DNA from: Marinobacter guineae | Lineage (GTDB): Bacteria; Pseudomonadota; Gammaproteobacteria; Pseudomonadales; Oleiphilaceae | Direction: 5' to 3' | Assembly: GCF_002744735.1 (NCBI RefSeq) | Contig: NZ_KZ319341.1 | Coordinates: forward strand, 607,848-671,847 | DNA length: 64,000 nucleotides | Shown here: one piece after another, positions 19,702-28,213 of the stretch | Position numbering within the stretch: position 1 is the first letter of the stretch | How the letters are laid out: the number at the start of each line of letters is the position of its first letter | Notes under the pieces: generated by a model | Database searches by the model: none | What the model saw: the letters and a program-made list of their open reading frames with translations, nothing else | Told to the model about the DNA's origin: nothing | Position numbers and translations under genes: made by a program

Positions 19702-20172
19702 CTAAGCCCGGTGGTACGGGTGATTGCGGGTAATCGACCAGGCCCGGTACAGCTGTTCCGCGAGAACGATACGCACCAGGGGATGAGGTAAGGTAAGCGG
19801 CGAAAGGGACCACTGCTGATCAGCTCGCTTCCGGCAGTCTTCCGCCAGACCGTCGGGGCCACCAACCAGAAAGTTCACATCCCGGCCGTCCTGTTGCCAG
19901 TTTTCAAGCTGGCCGGCCAGTTTTTCGGTCGACCAGGGCCGCCCGCCAACTTCCAGCGCAATCACCCGGTCTTTCGGGCCCGTCGCTGCAAGAATGCCGT
20001 CACTTTCACGCTGCATCAGTCTGGGAATATCGGGATTCTTGCCCCGGTGAGCCAAGGGTATTTCCACCAGCTCCAGGGGCAACTCCGGCGGCATGCGGCG
20101 GGCGTAATCTCCGAATCCGGTACTGACCCAGTCGGGCATTTTCTGCCCCACACAGATCAGGCGTAGCCGCAT
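19702..20172 (-). CDS. rlmH: RlmH, 23S rRNA pseudouridine-1915 methyltransferase
   Basis: A 156-residue SPOUT methyltransferase that N3-methylates pseudouridine 1915 of helix 69 in the large ribosomal subunit. It has [15 protein letters not shown] at the N-terminus, [13 protein letters not shown] for SAM binding in the knot, and the C-terminal [20 protein letters not shown] with HPYHRA at the end. It is two bases after rsfS in the same operon. Confidence 0.98.
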   Translation of the reverse strand: MRLRLICVGQKMPDWVSTGFGDYARRMPPELPLELVEIPLAHRGKNPDIPRLMQRESDGILAATGPKDRVIALEVGGRPWSTEKLAGQLENWQQDGRDVNFLVGGPDGLAEDCRKRADQQWSLSPLTLPHPLVRIVLAEQLYRAWSITRNHPYHRA

Positions 20173-20174
20173 GA

Positions 20175-20525
20175 TTATTCGCTGCCTGCAACACCAAGAT
20201 CCGGAGCATCGCGCCAGAACCGCTCCAGATCGTAAAACTCCCGCGTGGCAGGCATCATGACATGGACAACCACATCGCCAAGATCCACCAGAATCCAGTC
20301 ACTGACGCCGGCACCTTCCACGTTGCTCGCGCGGACGCCCTGCTCTTTGGCTTCAACAACCACTGAATCGGCAAGGGATTTCACATGTCGGTTGGACGTT
20401 CCGGATGCCAGAACCATGAAGTCGGTGACACTGGTTCGGTCACGGACATCAATCACGCTGATGTCCTGTGCTTTCACATCTTCAAGCGCATTTACTACCA
20501 GGTCTTTCAGTTGCTCTGCCTGCAT
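20175..20525 (-). CDS. rsfS: RsfS, ribosomal silencing factor
   Basis: A 116-residue RsfS/Iojap protein, which binds uL14 and blocks subunit joining during slow growth. [37 protein letters not shown] and [14 protein letters not shown] are characteristic. The ATG at 20525 (MQAEQLKDL) matches the conserved family N-terminus and has a GGGTGA upstream; in-frame extension beyond it is not expected. The gene follows nadD (70 bp) and precedes rlmH (2 bp). Confidence 0.97.
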   Translation of the reverse strand: MQAEQLKDLVVNALEDVKAQDISVIDVRDRTSVTDFMVLASGTSNRHVKSLADSVVVEAKEQGVRASNVEGAGVSDWILVDLGDVVVHVMMPATREFYDLERFWRDAPDLGVAGSE

Positions 20526-20595
20526 AATCACCCTGTTGGACGGGCGTTTGCCGGAATGGCCGCCCGAAATGTCATATTCAGACGCGATTGTAGCA

Positions 20596-21252
20596 CTAAA
20601 AGTTCCCGTCTGGGCATGCGCCGTAAAGCCCCTGGCGGCGAATTTCCCACCAGACCGGATCGGGCACGAGGTAACGTGGCGAACGACCGTCACGAATACG
20701 CTCCCGGATTCCCGTGGCAGAGATATCCAGAAGCGGCGGATCCAGCTCAAGAAAAGCGCCACAGGGGCGGCAATGCAGGGCCTCAAGCCCTGTCACAGCC
20801 CGCTCCGCCAGCAACTGCGCCGGCTTGCCAGTTGGGTCCAGCGCCGGGCCCGGTCGGCGAACCACAACCACATGGGCAAGATCGGGAATTGCCTGCCATT
20901 CGCGCCAGCGATCAAAGCTGGCAAAGGCATCCGTGCCAACCACCATTACCAATGGCTCATCCGGGCCAAGTTCCGACCGTAACTGGCGAAGAGTATCAGC
21001 CGTGTAAGATGCACCCTCTCGCGCCAGCTCCCGGTCGTCAATTTGTAACTGAGGCTCCCCGGATACCGCCAGCCTGAGCATGTCCAGACGCTGGTCTGAA
21101 GACGCGCCAGTCTGCCCTCGATGCGGCGGAATATGACACGGCACGAGGCTGACGACCCCGACCCCGAGGCGGTCACTGATTTCAAGGGCCAGCCGCAGAT
21201 GGCCATGGTGCACCGGATCAAAGGTTCCGCCATAAATCACATGCATGGGCAT
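20596..21252 (-). CDS. nadD: NadD nicotinate-nucleotide adenylyltransferase
   Basis: A 218-residue enzyme that adenylates nicotinate mononucleotide to deamido-NAD. It has the nucleotidyltransferase signature [13 protein letters not shown] at the N-terminus, [24 protein letters not shown] and the [10 protein letters not shown] motif (ISSTxIR type) near the C-terminus. The ATG at 21252 overlaps the proA stop by one base; an ATG at 21246 is the next candidate and would start MHVIYGG. Confidence 0.97.
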   Translation of the reverse strand: MPMHVIYGGTFDPVHHGHLRLALEISDRLGVGVVSLVPCHIPPHRGQTGASSDQRLDMLRLAVSGEPQLQIDDRELAREGASYTADTLRQLRSELGPDEPLVMVVGTDAFASFDRWREWQAIPDLAHVVVVRRPGPALDPTGKPAQLLAERAVTGLEALHCRPCGAFLELDPPLLDISATGIRERIRDGRSPRYLVPDPVWWEIRRQGLYGACPDGNF

Positions 21253-22508
21253 CAGGTCCGGATGTGCCCGTCGCCGAAGACAACGTACTTCTGGGACGTG
21301 AGCCCCTCCAGCCCCACCGGTCCGCGGGCATGGATCTTGTCAGTGGAGATACCGATCTCCGCGCCCAGGCCATATTCGAAGCCATCCGCGAAGCGTGTGG
21401 AGGCGTTAACCATCACCGAGCTGGAATCCACCTCAGTGATAAACCGGCGCGCCCGGGTGTAATTCTCGGTAACGATGCTGTCAGTGTGCTGCGAGCTGTA
21501 ACGGTTGATGTGGTCAATAGCACCGTCCAGCCCGTCGACCACTCGCACGGCCAGAACCGGGGCCAGATACTCGGCTTCCCAGTCCGCCTCGGTCGCCTCG
21601 GCGAGGCCGTCAACGATGGCGCGGGTCTGCTCACAGCCGCGAAGCTCCACGCCTTTCTCGACGAAGGCCGGTACGAGAAGCGGCAGGATATCCTCGGCAA
21701 TTTCACGGTCCACCAGCAGCGTTTCCATGGTGTTGCAGGTGCCGTACCGCTGGGTTTTGGCATTGACCGCCACCTTCAGTGCCTTCTCCGGATCAGCATG
21801 GCTGTCAATGTAGACGTGGCATACACCATCGAGATGCTTGATCACCGGTACCCTGGCATCCCGGCTGATGCGCTCAATCAGACCTTTACCCCCTCTGGGC
21901 ACGATGACATCCACATACGCGGGCATGGTGATCAGCTCACCCACGGCGGCGCGGTCCGTTGTTTTGATCACTTGCACGGCCATTTCAGGCAGGCCAGCTT
22001 TCGCCAACCCCTCCGCGATACAGCGGGCAATCGCCTGATTCGAGTGGATCGATTCGGAGCCACCCCGCAGAATGGTGGCGTTTCCGGACTTCAGGCACAG
22101 ACTGGCGGCCTCAACGGTCACATTGGGGCGTGACTCGTAAATGATGCCGACCACACCAAGGGGAACCCGCATCTTGCCGACCTGAATGCCCGAAGGACGG
22201 TATGCCATATCGGTAATGGCGCCAATAGGGTCCGGCAACGATGCCACCTGCTTCAGGCCTTCGATCATGGCATCGATCCGGGTGGGCGTAAGCTCAAGCC
22301 TGTCCAGCATGGCCGAATCGAGGCCGTTTTCCCTGGCCTGCTCCAGATCTTTGCCATTAGCCACAGCCAATATATCCCGTGCCGCATCCAGCGCCTCTGC
22401 GGTCGCCAGCAGGGCCTGGTTGCGCACGGCGGTGGTCGAGCGGGCCACCCCTGTTGCCGCTGCACGGGCCTGTTGCCCCACCTCAGCCATGTAAGCTGCA
22501 ATATCCAT
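21252..22508 (-). CDS. proA: ProA gamma-glutamyl phosphate reductase
   Basis: A 418-residue NADPH-dependent enzyme of proline synthesis that reduces gamma-glutamyl phosphate to glutamate semialdehyde. Signatures are [42 protein letters not shown] and [13 protein letters not shown] with the catalytic Cys, all in aldehyde-dehydrogenase-fold order. It is the first gene of the minus-strand block reaching lipB; its upstream region is shared with the divergent degenerate-GGDEF operon. Confidence 0.98.
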   Translation of the reverse strand: MDIAAYMAEVGQQARAAATGVARSTTAVRNQALLATAEALDAARDILAVANGKDLEQARENGLDSAMLDRLELTPTRIDAMIEGLKQVASLPDPIGAITDMAYRPSGIQVGKMRVPLGVVGIIYESRPNVTVEAASLCLKSGNATILRGGSESIHSNQAIARCIAEGLAKAGLPEMAVQVIKTTDRAAVGELITMPAYVDVIVPRGGKGLIERISRDARVPVIKHLDGVCHVYIDSHADPEKALKVAVNAKTQRYGTCNTMETLLVDREIAEDILPLLVPAFVEKGVELRGCEQTRAIVDGLAEATEADWEAEYLAPVLAVRVVDGLDGAIDHINRYSSQHTDSIVTENYTRARRFITEVDSSSVMVNASTRFADGFEYGLGAEIGISTDKIHARGPVGLEGLTSQKYVVFGDGHIRT

Positions 22509-22613
22509 TCAGTTACCTTTTCGTTTTCAAAGCGCTGTTTCAAAGCACAAATCAGGAAGTAAGTCCCTAACTTTACCTTTCCCGTTTCAAGTACGCACCC
22601 CAAACAGATATTA

Positions 22614-22628
22614 TACCGCTGCGGTATG
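22614..22628. promoter_or_regulatory. 15-bp perfect palindrome in a divergent intergenic region
   Basis: ATACCGCTGCGGTAT is a perfect inverted repeat with one central base, placed between divergent proA (-) and the degenerate-GGDEF operon (+), 58 bp before the first ATG of the operon. Position and symmetry fit a dimeric regulator site, but no regulator is suggested by the sequence and it may be chance. Confidence 0.35.
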
Positions 22629-22686
22629 CCATACTCGGAAACCTCGGGAAGGTTTTTTCAGGGAGTTGAGAAAAAGGAAGGACACC

Positions 22687-23709
22687 ATGGCCCAAATGGC
22701 CGAAAAATTCCTGTTAAGCAAGTTGTCACGGGCAGGCTTCGTGGCCCTGACCGCCATTGCGGTTCTGTGTGCCACACTGGGCGAACCCATGGTTGCGGCG
22801 GCGGCGGGCGCAGCCGCCGGTGTCGTGATTGCTGGCAAAACATTTCACCCCAGCCGGGTAAACCAACCCTGGCCGAGGGTTCAGCAGGCTTTCTTTCTGG
22901 TTCTCCTGCTGATTCTTCTGACCAGTTTCTGGACCGGCCCCTGGGTTCTGAGCCACTGGCTGTATGCCATCCCTCTGGTTGCTTTTGCGCTTGTTCCGCC
23001 TGCGGCAGCAGCACTCATTACCCTGGTCATCGTTGTTCTGGCCATGGTTGCAACCCAGTGGGCCGTTGGGCTGGCTGATCGCCACCAGATGATCAGCGCC
23101 TTTCTTCTGACCATACTTCTGTCTGCCCTGCTGGTTTTCCTGCGTGAATACAAAACCCGACAACTGGCGCCACTGCGCCGGACCGATGAACTGACCCAGG
23201 CCGCGAGCCGCGAATACCTCTCTGCCGATCTGCACAAGGAGATTCAGCGCAGCGAACGGGAAGGTACGGACATGTCCATTATCATGATCGGGCTGGACAC
23301 CCACTTGAGCGATAATGATCCGGACGAGGATATCCGTTCGATCCTGCCACGCATCGGCCGCTACCTGCATTCCCAGATACGGGATTTTGATACCTATTAC
23401 CGGGTGGCGGATCTCCAGTTCCTGGTTATTCTCCCGGGCATTTCCACCAGTGAAGCCATCGCCCGGGGCGAAACCGTGCGCAAGGGGCTGGCAACACTGC
23501 TGGAAAACCACGGCATGAATCTCACGGTCAGTACAGGCATCGCCGGGCTCAACATAGGTGATGACGCCAACACGCTTCAGCAAAGTGCTGCCAACGCCCT
23601 GCGCCGGGCCCAACAACAGGGGGGCAACCGAAGCCAGGCTTACAGCTCCTGGTCACAGCCGGCGCAACCGAGCCAGCCGCAGGCACAGACACAGGGGCCT
23701 GTTTCATGA
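22687..23709 (+). CDS. Membrane protein with degenerate GGDEF domain keeping an I-site (1)
   Basis: A 340-residue protein. The N-terminal half holds about six hydrophobic segments (about 16-30, 35-50, 68-82, 88-104, 107-124, 136-152). The C-terminal half aligns as a GGDEF domain (RTDELTQAASREYL for the DxLT region), but the active site is ADLQF (241-245), so cyclase activity is not expected. RDFD (232-235) lies exactly five residues before that site, the position of the c-di-GMP-binding RxxD I-site. The tail (about 310-340) is rich in Gln, Ser and Pro. The ATG at 22687 has AAGGAAGGA upstream. The stop overlaps the next ATG (ATGA). A c-di-GMP receptor role, as in PelD, is inference. Confidence 0.8.
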   Translation: MAQMAEKFLLSKLSRAGFVALTAIAVLCATLGEPMVAAAAGAAAGVVIAGKTFHPSRVNQPWPRVQQAFFLVLLLILLTSFWTGPWVLSHWLYAIPLVAFALVPPAAAALITLVIVVLAMVATQWAVGLADRHQMISAFLLTILLSALLVFLREYKTRQLAPLRRTDELTQAASREYLSADLHKEIQRSEREGTDMSIIMIGLDTHLSDNDPDEDIRSILPRIGRYLHSQIRDFDTYYRVADLQFLVILPGISTSEAIARGETVRKGLATLLENHGMNLTVSTGIAGLNIGDDANTLQQSAANALRRAQQQGGNRSQAYSSWSQPAQPSQPQAQTQGPVS

Positions 23710-24704
23710 CTGAAACCCGTCTCAGAACCTGGACACACGCCTTCGGCTACAGCATCGCCTGCCTGTTTATTTTCACACTGGCCATGCAGAATCTCCGTTA
23801 CGGCTTTTACGAGCTGTTTTACCTGGCCACAGGCATGGCGGCCCTGACCCTGGCCGGCGCCATTTACACCGTCATCTGCCGCCGGCACCAACTTTCAGCT
23901 CCGGGCCACCTGATCATTCTCTCCGGCCTGAACAGCGGCATGCTGGCCGCCTTGCTGACCATGGATGCGCCGGGCATTACCCACTGGGCCATGCCCCTGG
24001 TCGCACTGAACCTACTGGTTCTGCCATTGCGCCAGGGCCTGGCGCTGTCACTTCTGCTGCTGATTCCGATGTCGGTTATCCTGTTTCTGCAGCAGGCTCC
24101 GGCTGAAGCAATCACTGTCATCGGGGGGCTCTTCATTCTGCTCTCAGTTGCCGCGCTGTATATCTGGCATTACGATCATATGGCGCAGTCCGCCGAGGAT
24201 CTCGCCATCACTGATCCGGTCACCGGCGCGCATAATTCCCGTTTTCTGGACGAAACCCTGCAAAAGGAAATCAGCCGGGCAATCGCCACCGGGCACCCCC
24301 TGTCCGTGATAGACCTGAGCATCGATTACGCGGACGAAGTTGCCGACCTGCACGGCAAGGACCAGGTTCAGGGACTGTTCCGGCACATGACCGGACACCT
24401 GTTTGGCGTTATCCGTGCTGGCGACACCCTGTATACCCTGAATGACTCCGAGTTTTTCCTGATACTGCCATTCACCCCGGAAGAGGGGGTGCGAGTGATT
24501 GCCGAACGCATCCGCCGGACCATAGCCGAGCAGAAATGGCCGGTGGTTGGCAAGGCAACCGTCAGCCTGGGTTGCACCACCCGAGGCAGCGGCGACACCC
24601 GGACCGACACACTCCGTAAGCGGGCCCATCAGGCCATGGAAGAGGCACGCAGGCGAGGCCCGGATTCAGCCTGGTTCAGCCCCGGAGAAACCATCGAGAC
24701 ATGA
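23706..24704 (+). CDS. Membrane protein with degenerate GGDEF domain keeping an I-site (2)
   Basis: A 332-residue protein of the same layout as its upstream neighbour. About five or six membrane segments occupy residues 12-155, then a GGDEF-like domain with ITDPVTGAHNSRFLDE (168-183), matching the DxLTGLxNR start. The active-site motif is NDSEF (246-250) in place of GGDEF, so it is probably not a cyclase. RAGD (237-240) precedes it by five residues, again a canonical I-site position. Both ends overlap neighbours by four bases (ATGA), indicating a tightly coupled operon. Whether it pairs with the upstream protein as a heterodimer is speculation. Confidence 0.82.
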   Translation: MTETRLRTWTHAFGYSIACLFIFTLAMQNLRYGFYELFYLATGMAALTLAGAIYTVICRRHQLSAPGHLIILSGLNSGMLAALLTMDAPGITHWAMPLVALNLLVLPLRQGLALSLLLLIPMSVILFLQQAPAEAITVIGGLFILLSVAALYIWHYDHMAQSAEDLAITDPVTGAHNSRFLDETLQKEISRAIATGHPLSVIDLSIDYADEVADLHGKDQVQGLFRHMTGHLFGVIRAGDTLYTLNDSEFFLILPFTPEEGVRVIAERIRRTIAEQKWPVVGKATVSLGCTTRGSGDTRTDTLRKRAHQAMEEARRRGPDSAWFSPGETIET

Positions 24705-26161
24705 GCAATGCCTGGCTTAACGAACTGTCGGCCTGGCTGAGCATGCATCCAGGCTGGCTGGCATTGGCTCTTTTTACCACCGCCTTCACTGAATCCCTGG
24801 CCATTGCCGGCATCATTGTTCCTGGCGTCGCTATCCTTTTTGCGGTGGCCTTGCTGGCAGGTGAGACCGGGATGCCGTTGCCAGAGGCACTGATCTGGGC
24901 AGGCCTGGGCGCAGTCGCGGGCGACACCTTGAGCTTTGGCCTCGGGCGCCTGATGCAAGGACGACTGACCACCGTCTGGCCGCTGAGACGCTACCCGATG
25001 ATCATCGACAAGGGTGAGCGCTTCTTTAATCGCCACGGTGGCAAGAGTGTCATTATCGGACGTTTTGTAGGGCCGGTACGGCCAGTAATCCCTCTGATTG
25101 CCGGGGCGCTGATGATGCCATGGCATCGCTTTCTGGCATTCAACATCGGGTCGGCAATCGCCTGGGCGCCGGCGTACGTTTTCCCCGGTTTCCTGGTGGG
25201 CAGCGCCCTGGCCAGCGAAATCCGACCTCCGGCCCATTTTTATGCGGTCACCGGCATCAGCCTTTCTGCGCTGGTCGTCGTCTATTTCGTACTCTTGCGA
25301 TTTCAACTCGGGCTCGGGGAAGAGAGCCGCTTTTACCAATGGCTGAAACAGTGGATGGGGCAGTACGATACCACTCACCGTTTCTGGCGCCTCTACACCA
25401 ACCAGCGACCAGCACGGGAGGGGGAATTCCCGCTGGCCTCCTTCATGCTCGCGCTGGGTGCCACCGCCCTGCTGCTGATCTGGGGCCAACTGGCCACGAC
25501 AACCCATTTGCTGGAGGGATTCAATCAGGCAACCCTGCTCTGGTTTGAGCAACTGCGCCAACCGTTGCTGGACGGTCCGTTCATTGCCATCACCCTGCTG
25601 GGCGACCCGCCTGTTCTTATTGCTGCCGGAGTCCTGGCCTGCGCGGTGCTACTGTTCAGAGGCTACTATGCCGCCGCTGTTCACATCATGGTTGCTGCCC
25701 TGATGACCGTAATACTGGTATGGGGCCTAAAATCCACGCTCGGCATTCCCCGGCCGGATGAAGTCCTGAGCCCGCCGGATTCCGGCGCCTTCCCCAGCGG
25801 CCACACGGCCGGGATCACGCTGATGGTTACCTTGCTGGCCAGTTTTGTTGCAGGCGAAACCCGGAATCGCAAGCGCTGGCAATCATACGTCACTCTGTCA
25901 CTTCCACTGGTGCCTGTGGCCCTGAGCCGGCTTTACCTGGGGGTGCACTGGTTTACGGATGTTATCGGTGGACTTCTACTCGGCCTTGCCGTAACCGGAG
26001 CGGTGAGGGCCAGTTACAGCCGGTATGATCGGGTGCCCCTGACACCGGATGTGTTCGTCGCGATTGCTACCGTACTGTGGCTGGTGTTTGCAGGAACCTA
26101 CATTGCCCTGTGCTGGGAGGAGGCCATCATGAACTTACGGCCGACAGGTCCGGGGCTCTAG
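24701..26161 (+). CDS. DedA-PAP2 fusion membrane protein
   Basis: A 486-residue protein with two membrane modules. Residues about 1-210 are DedA/VTT-like (FTESLAIAGIIVPGVAILFA, FFNRHGGKSVIIGRFVGPVR, PLIAGALMMPWHRFLAFN). Residues about 270-460 are a PAP2 lipid phosphatase with all three motifs: KSTLGIPRP (about 344-352), PSGHT (about 365-369) and SRLYLGVHWFTDV (about 407-419), whose His and Asp residues are intact. DedA proteins move undecaprenyl phosphate or phospholipids and PAP2 enzymes dephosphorylate lipid pyrophosphates, so lipid-carrier recycling is a reasonable inference. It is translationally coupled to the preceding GGDEF-like gene; its TAG shares the palindrome CTAG with the convergent gene. 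Confidence 0.9.
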   Translation: MSNAWLNELSAWLSMHPGWLALALFTTAFTESLAIAGIIVPGVAILFAVALLAGETGMPLPEALIWAGLGAVAGDTLSFGLGRLMQGRLTTVWPLRRYPMIIDKGERFFNRHGGKSVIIGRFVGPVRPVIPLIAGALMMPWHRFLAFNIGSAIAWAPAYVFPGFLVGSALASEIRPPAHFYAVTGISLSALVVVYFVLLRFQLGLGEESRFYQWLKQWMGQYDTTHRFWRLYTNQRPAREGEFPLASFMLALGATALLLIWGQLATTTHLLEGFNQATLLWFEQLRQPLLDGPFIAITLLGDPPVLIAAGVLACAVLLFRGYYAAAVHIMVAALMTVILVWGLKSTLGIPRPDEVLSPPDSGAFPSGHTAGITLMVTLLASFVAGETRNRKRWQSYVTLSLPLVPVALSRLYLGVHWFTDVIGGLLLGLAVTGAVRASYSRYDRVPLTPDVFVAIATVLWLVFAGTYIALCWEEAIMNLRPTGPGL

Positions 26162-26751
26162 CCCTCCTCCAGCGCTTCCAGCAGTCCCTGCAGGCGGCTG
26201 AGCCGCTCCAGCGGATCCTGCAATTCCACGAGTTTCTGCTTCTCCTGCTTGTCCAGTGGCAGCAGTTCCGTCAGGCGCCAGCCAACATCCCGGGCATCGT
26301 CGTAGTCAATATCCATATTCAGGTCCCGGATAACCGGATGCCGGAACAGCGCCCGGAGCACCGAAGGCAGCTCGCCAAAATGCGGGGGCACCTCACTCTC
26401 CGCCTCTTCAATCAGGCACTCCACATCACCGACATTGAGCCCGTCTTCCTGCTGCCAACTGCGGACCACCGACACCTTCGACGCTCCCTCAACGGTGATT
26501 CCCAGCAGCCCGTTTTCAAGCTGCTGAAAATCAATGATCCGCACATAGGTGCCAATATCATAGAAAGCCGCGGTGGGCCCGGCTTCCCCACCTTCCCTCA
26601 GCAGCACAACCACGAAGCCCCGGTCCTCCTTCAGGCAGCGGGTGAGCATATCGATGTAGCGCGGCTCGAACAGCTGCAGGGGAATCCTTCCCCTGGGCAG
26701 GACAATGGAATTCAGGGGGAACAGAGGTACATTCATAAGTGCAACAGTCAC
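26158..26751 (-). CDS. Lon N-terminal-domain protein (peptidase S16 substrate-binding domain only)
   Basis: A 197-residue stand-alone copy of the Lon N-terminal domain, without ATPase or protease parts. VPLFPLNSIVLPRGRIPLQL and FEPRYIDMLTRCLKEDRGF near the start are the family signature. The rest is helical with an acidic C-terminus. Such proteins are common; their function is not established. The GTG at 26751 has GGAG about 10 nt before it; an ATG at 26736 (MNVPLF) is equally plausible. It converges with the DedA-PAP2 gene. Confidence 0.9.
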   Translation of the reverse strand: MTVALMNVPLFPLNSIVLPRGRIPLQLFEPRYIDMLTRCLKEDRGFVVVLLREGGEAGPTAAFYDIGTYVRIIDFQQLENGLLGITVEGASKVSVVRSWQQEDGLNVGDVECLIEEAESEVPPHFGELPSVLRALFRHPVIRDLNMDIDYDDARDVGWRLTELLPLDKQEKQKLVELQDPLERLSRLQGLLEALEEG

Positions 26752-26788
26752 TGGAAAGCGGACTCCACAGTTTACACAGCCCGGACAA

Positions 26789-28045
26789 TTATCGGATGGA
26801 CAGCAATTGCTGAACCTCGTCTACCCGGGCCCTGGCCTCCGTCAGAAGCTGTAAACTGCGTGAGGCGTTGAGTTCAAGCTCGCCCAGACGGCGGTAAGCC
26901 GGCACCTGGTCGAACGGAGGTAACTCGGCATTCTGGCTGGAACCAATCATCGAATGCAATTGCGCCACGATAACCACATCCACCAGTTGCGGAGCCGATT
27001 CACGGCATTCATAACCCCAATCCTCGGCATGCCGAACCGCTTCGATAAACGCTGGCGGGAATGACCAGTTCTCAAGAACCGCCGTGCCAACGTCCGCTCT
27101 TAGCTCTTTAATAGCATGATTCAGGTTGGCCTCATCAGCAAAGAGATTCACGTGGTGCTCCGCCTGCACCAATACAGGTACCACTCCGATGTCGTGAAGC
27201 AGGCCCGCCAGCAGTGCCTCCTCAGGGTTGAGCCGAGTGGCATGGTCCGCCAGGACCCAGCACAGGGCCGCCACTTCCCGTGAATGGCGCCAGAGCTTTT
27301 CCATTTCTTTCTGCAGCGCGGCCTGGCGGGTCTTGAACACTTCCCGCATGGAGAACACCGTCACCAGCTGCCGGGTGGTACGCATTCCCAACCGGACCAC
27401 GGCCTCTCGAACATTCCGGACGTCGCTGAAACCGCGATACAGTGGGCTGTTACAGGCGCGGACCAGTTTTGCCGCCATGGCCGGATCCGCGGACACCGCC
27501 TGCGCTACCTGATCCGCAGTGGATTCTTCGCGATCGACAGCCCTTCGGACTTTCCAGGCCACATCGGGAACACTGGGAAGCTTGACCTGATTCGATCGCA
27601 GTTCCGAGTAGAACTCCATCAGCAGATGGTGCTCTTCACTCTCGATACCACCGGTACCCTCTCCGGAGTCCATTTCCACCTGCGCAACAGGCGCTGCCCG
27701 CAAGAGCTGATTGAGGATTTCCTGTTCGACCACCAGGAATTCGCACGGCTTGACCGCCGTCACGTCGTACATTCGGGGCTGCAGGCGCGCGATGGGGGTA
27801 TTGGCTTTCTCGGTCTCGGCTTCAACCAACGATTTCCGACCGTCAAGAGACTCAAGCTCTACCTTGCCGGCAATAAGAAAGAAATCGAGACCGTCCCGCA
27901 CACCGCGCTCAAGAACCCGTTGTCCCGGACCGTGGGTTCTTCGCTCCGCACGGCTGGCAAGCAGCACCAGCTGGTCATCGGTCAGCCGGTTCAGCGGCTG
28001 AAACGCTTTCAGGCGACGTAGCGGCAGGCTTTTCTGACCAGCCAT
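26789..28045 (-). CDS. HDOD domain protein with N-terminal cNMP-binding-like domain
   Basis: About 418 residues. Residues about 15-120 resemble a cyclic-nucleotide-binding beta-barrel (FQPLNRLTDDQLVLLASRAE, then GQRVLERG, FFLIAGKVEL). Residues about 160-360 form an HDOD domain (LPSVPDVAWKVRRAVD, NSPLYRGFSDVRNVREAVVR, LAGLLHDIGVVPVL), common in signalling proteins of motile Proteobacteria. The ATG at 28045 was selected because AAGGAG lies 7 nt upstream; earlier ATGs are too close to or before it. It is divergent from ilvD. Ligand and output are unknown. Confidence 0.9.
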   Translation of the reverse strand: MAGQKSLPLRRLKAFQPLNRLTDDQLVLLASRAERRTHGPGQRVLERGVRDGLDFFLIAGKVELESLDGRKSLVEAETEKANTPIARLQPRMYDVTAVKPCEFLVVEQEILNQLLRAAPVAQVEMDSGEGTGGIESEEHHLLMEFYSELRSNQVKLPSVPDVAWKVRRAVDREESTADQVAQAVSADPAMAAKLVRACNSPLYRGFSDVRNVREAVVRLGMRTTRQLVTVFSMREVFKTRQAALQKEMEKLWRHSREVAALCWVLADHATRLNPEEALLAGLLHDIGVVPVLVQAEHHVNLFADEANLNHAIKELRADVGTAVLENWSFPPAFIEAVRHAEDWGYECRESAPQLVDVVIVAQLHSMIGSSQNAELPPFDQVPAYRRLGELELNASRSLQLLTEARARVDEVQQLLSIR

Positions 28046-28213
28046 AGGCATACTCCTTGTCGGTTCAAACCGGAAAATATTTGGCAACTGTGTTAACTAT
28101 TGTAAACAGCGCTCCTGAAAACAACCATGCGCCTGGAGTCTAATCTGGTATTCTCTGTTTTTGTTTCACGCCAACAGGTAAACATCAGGTAACAACAGAG
28201 AGACCAGAACACC

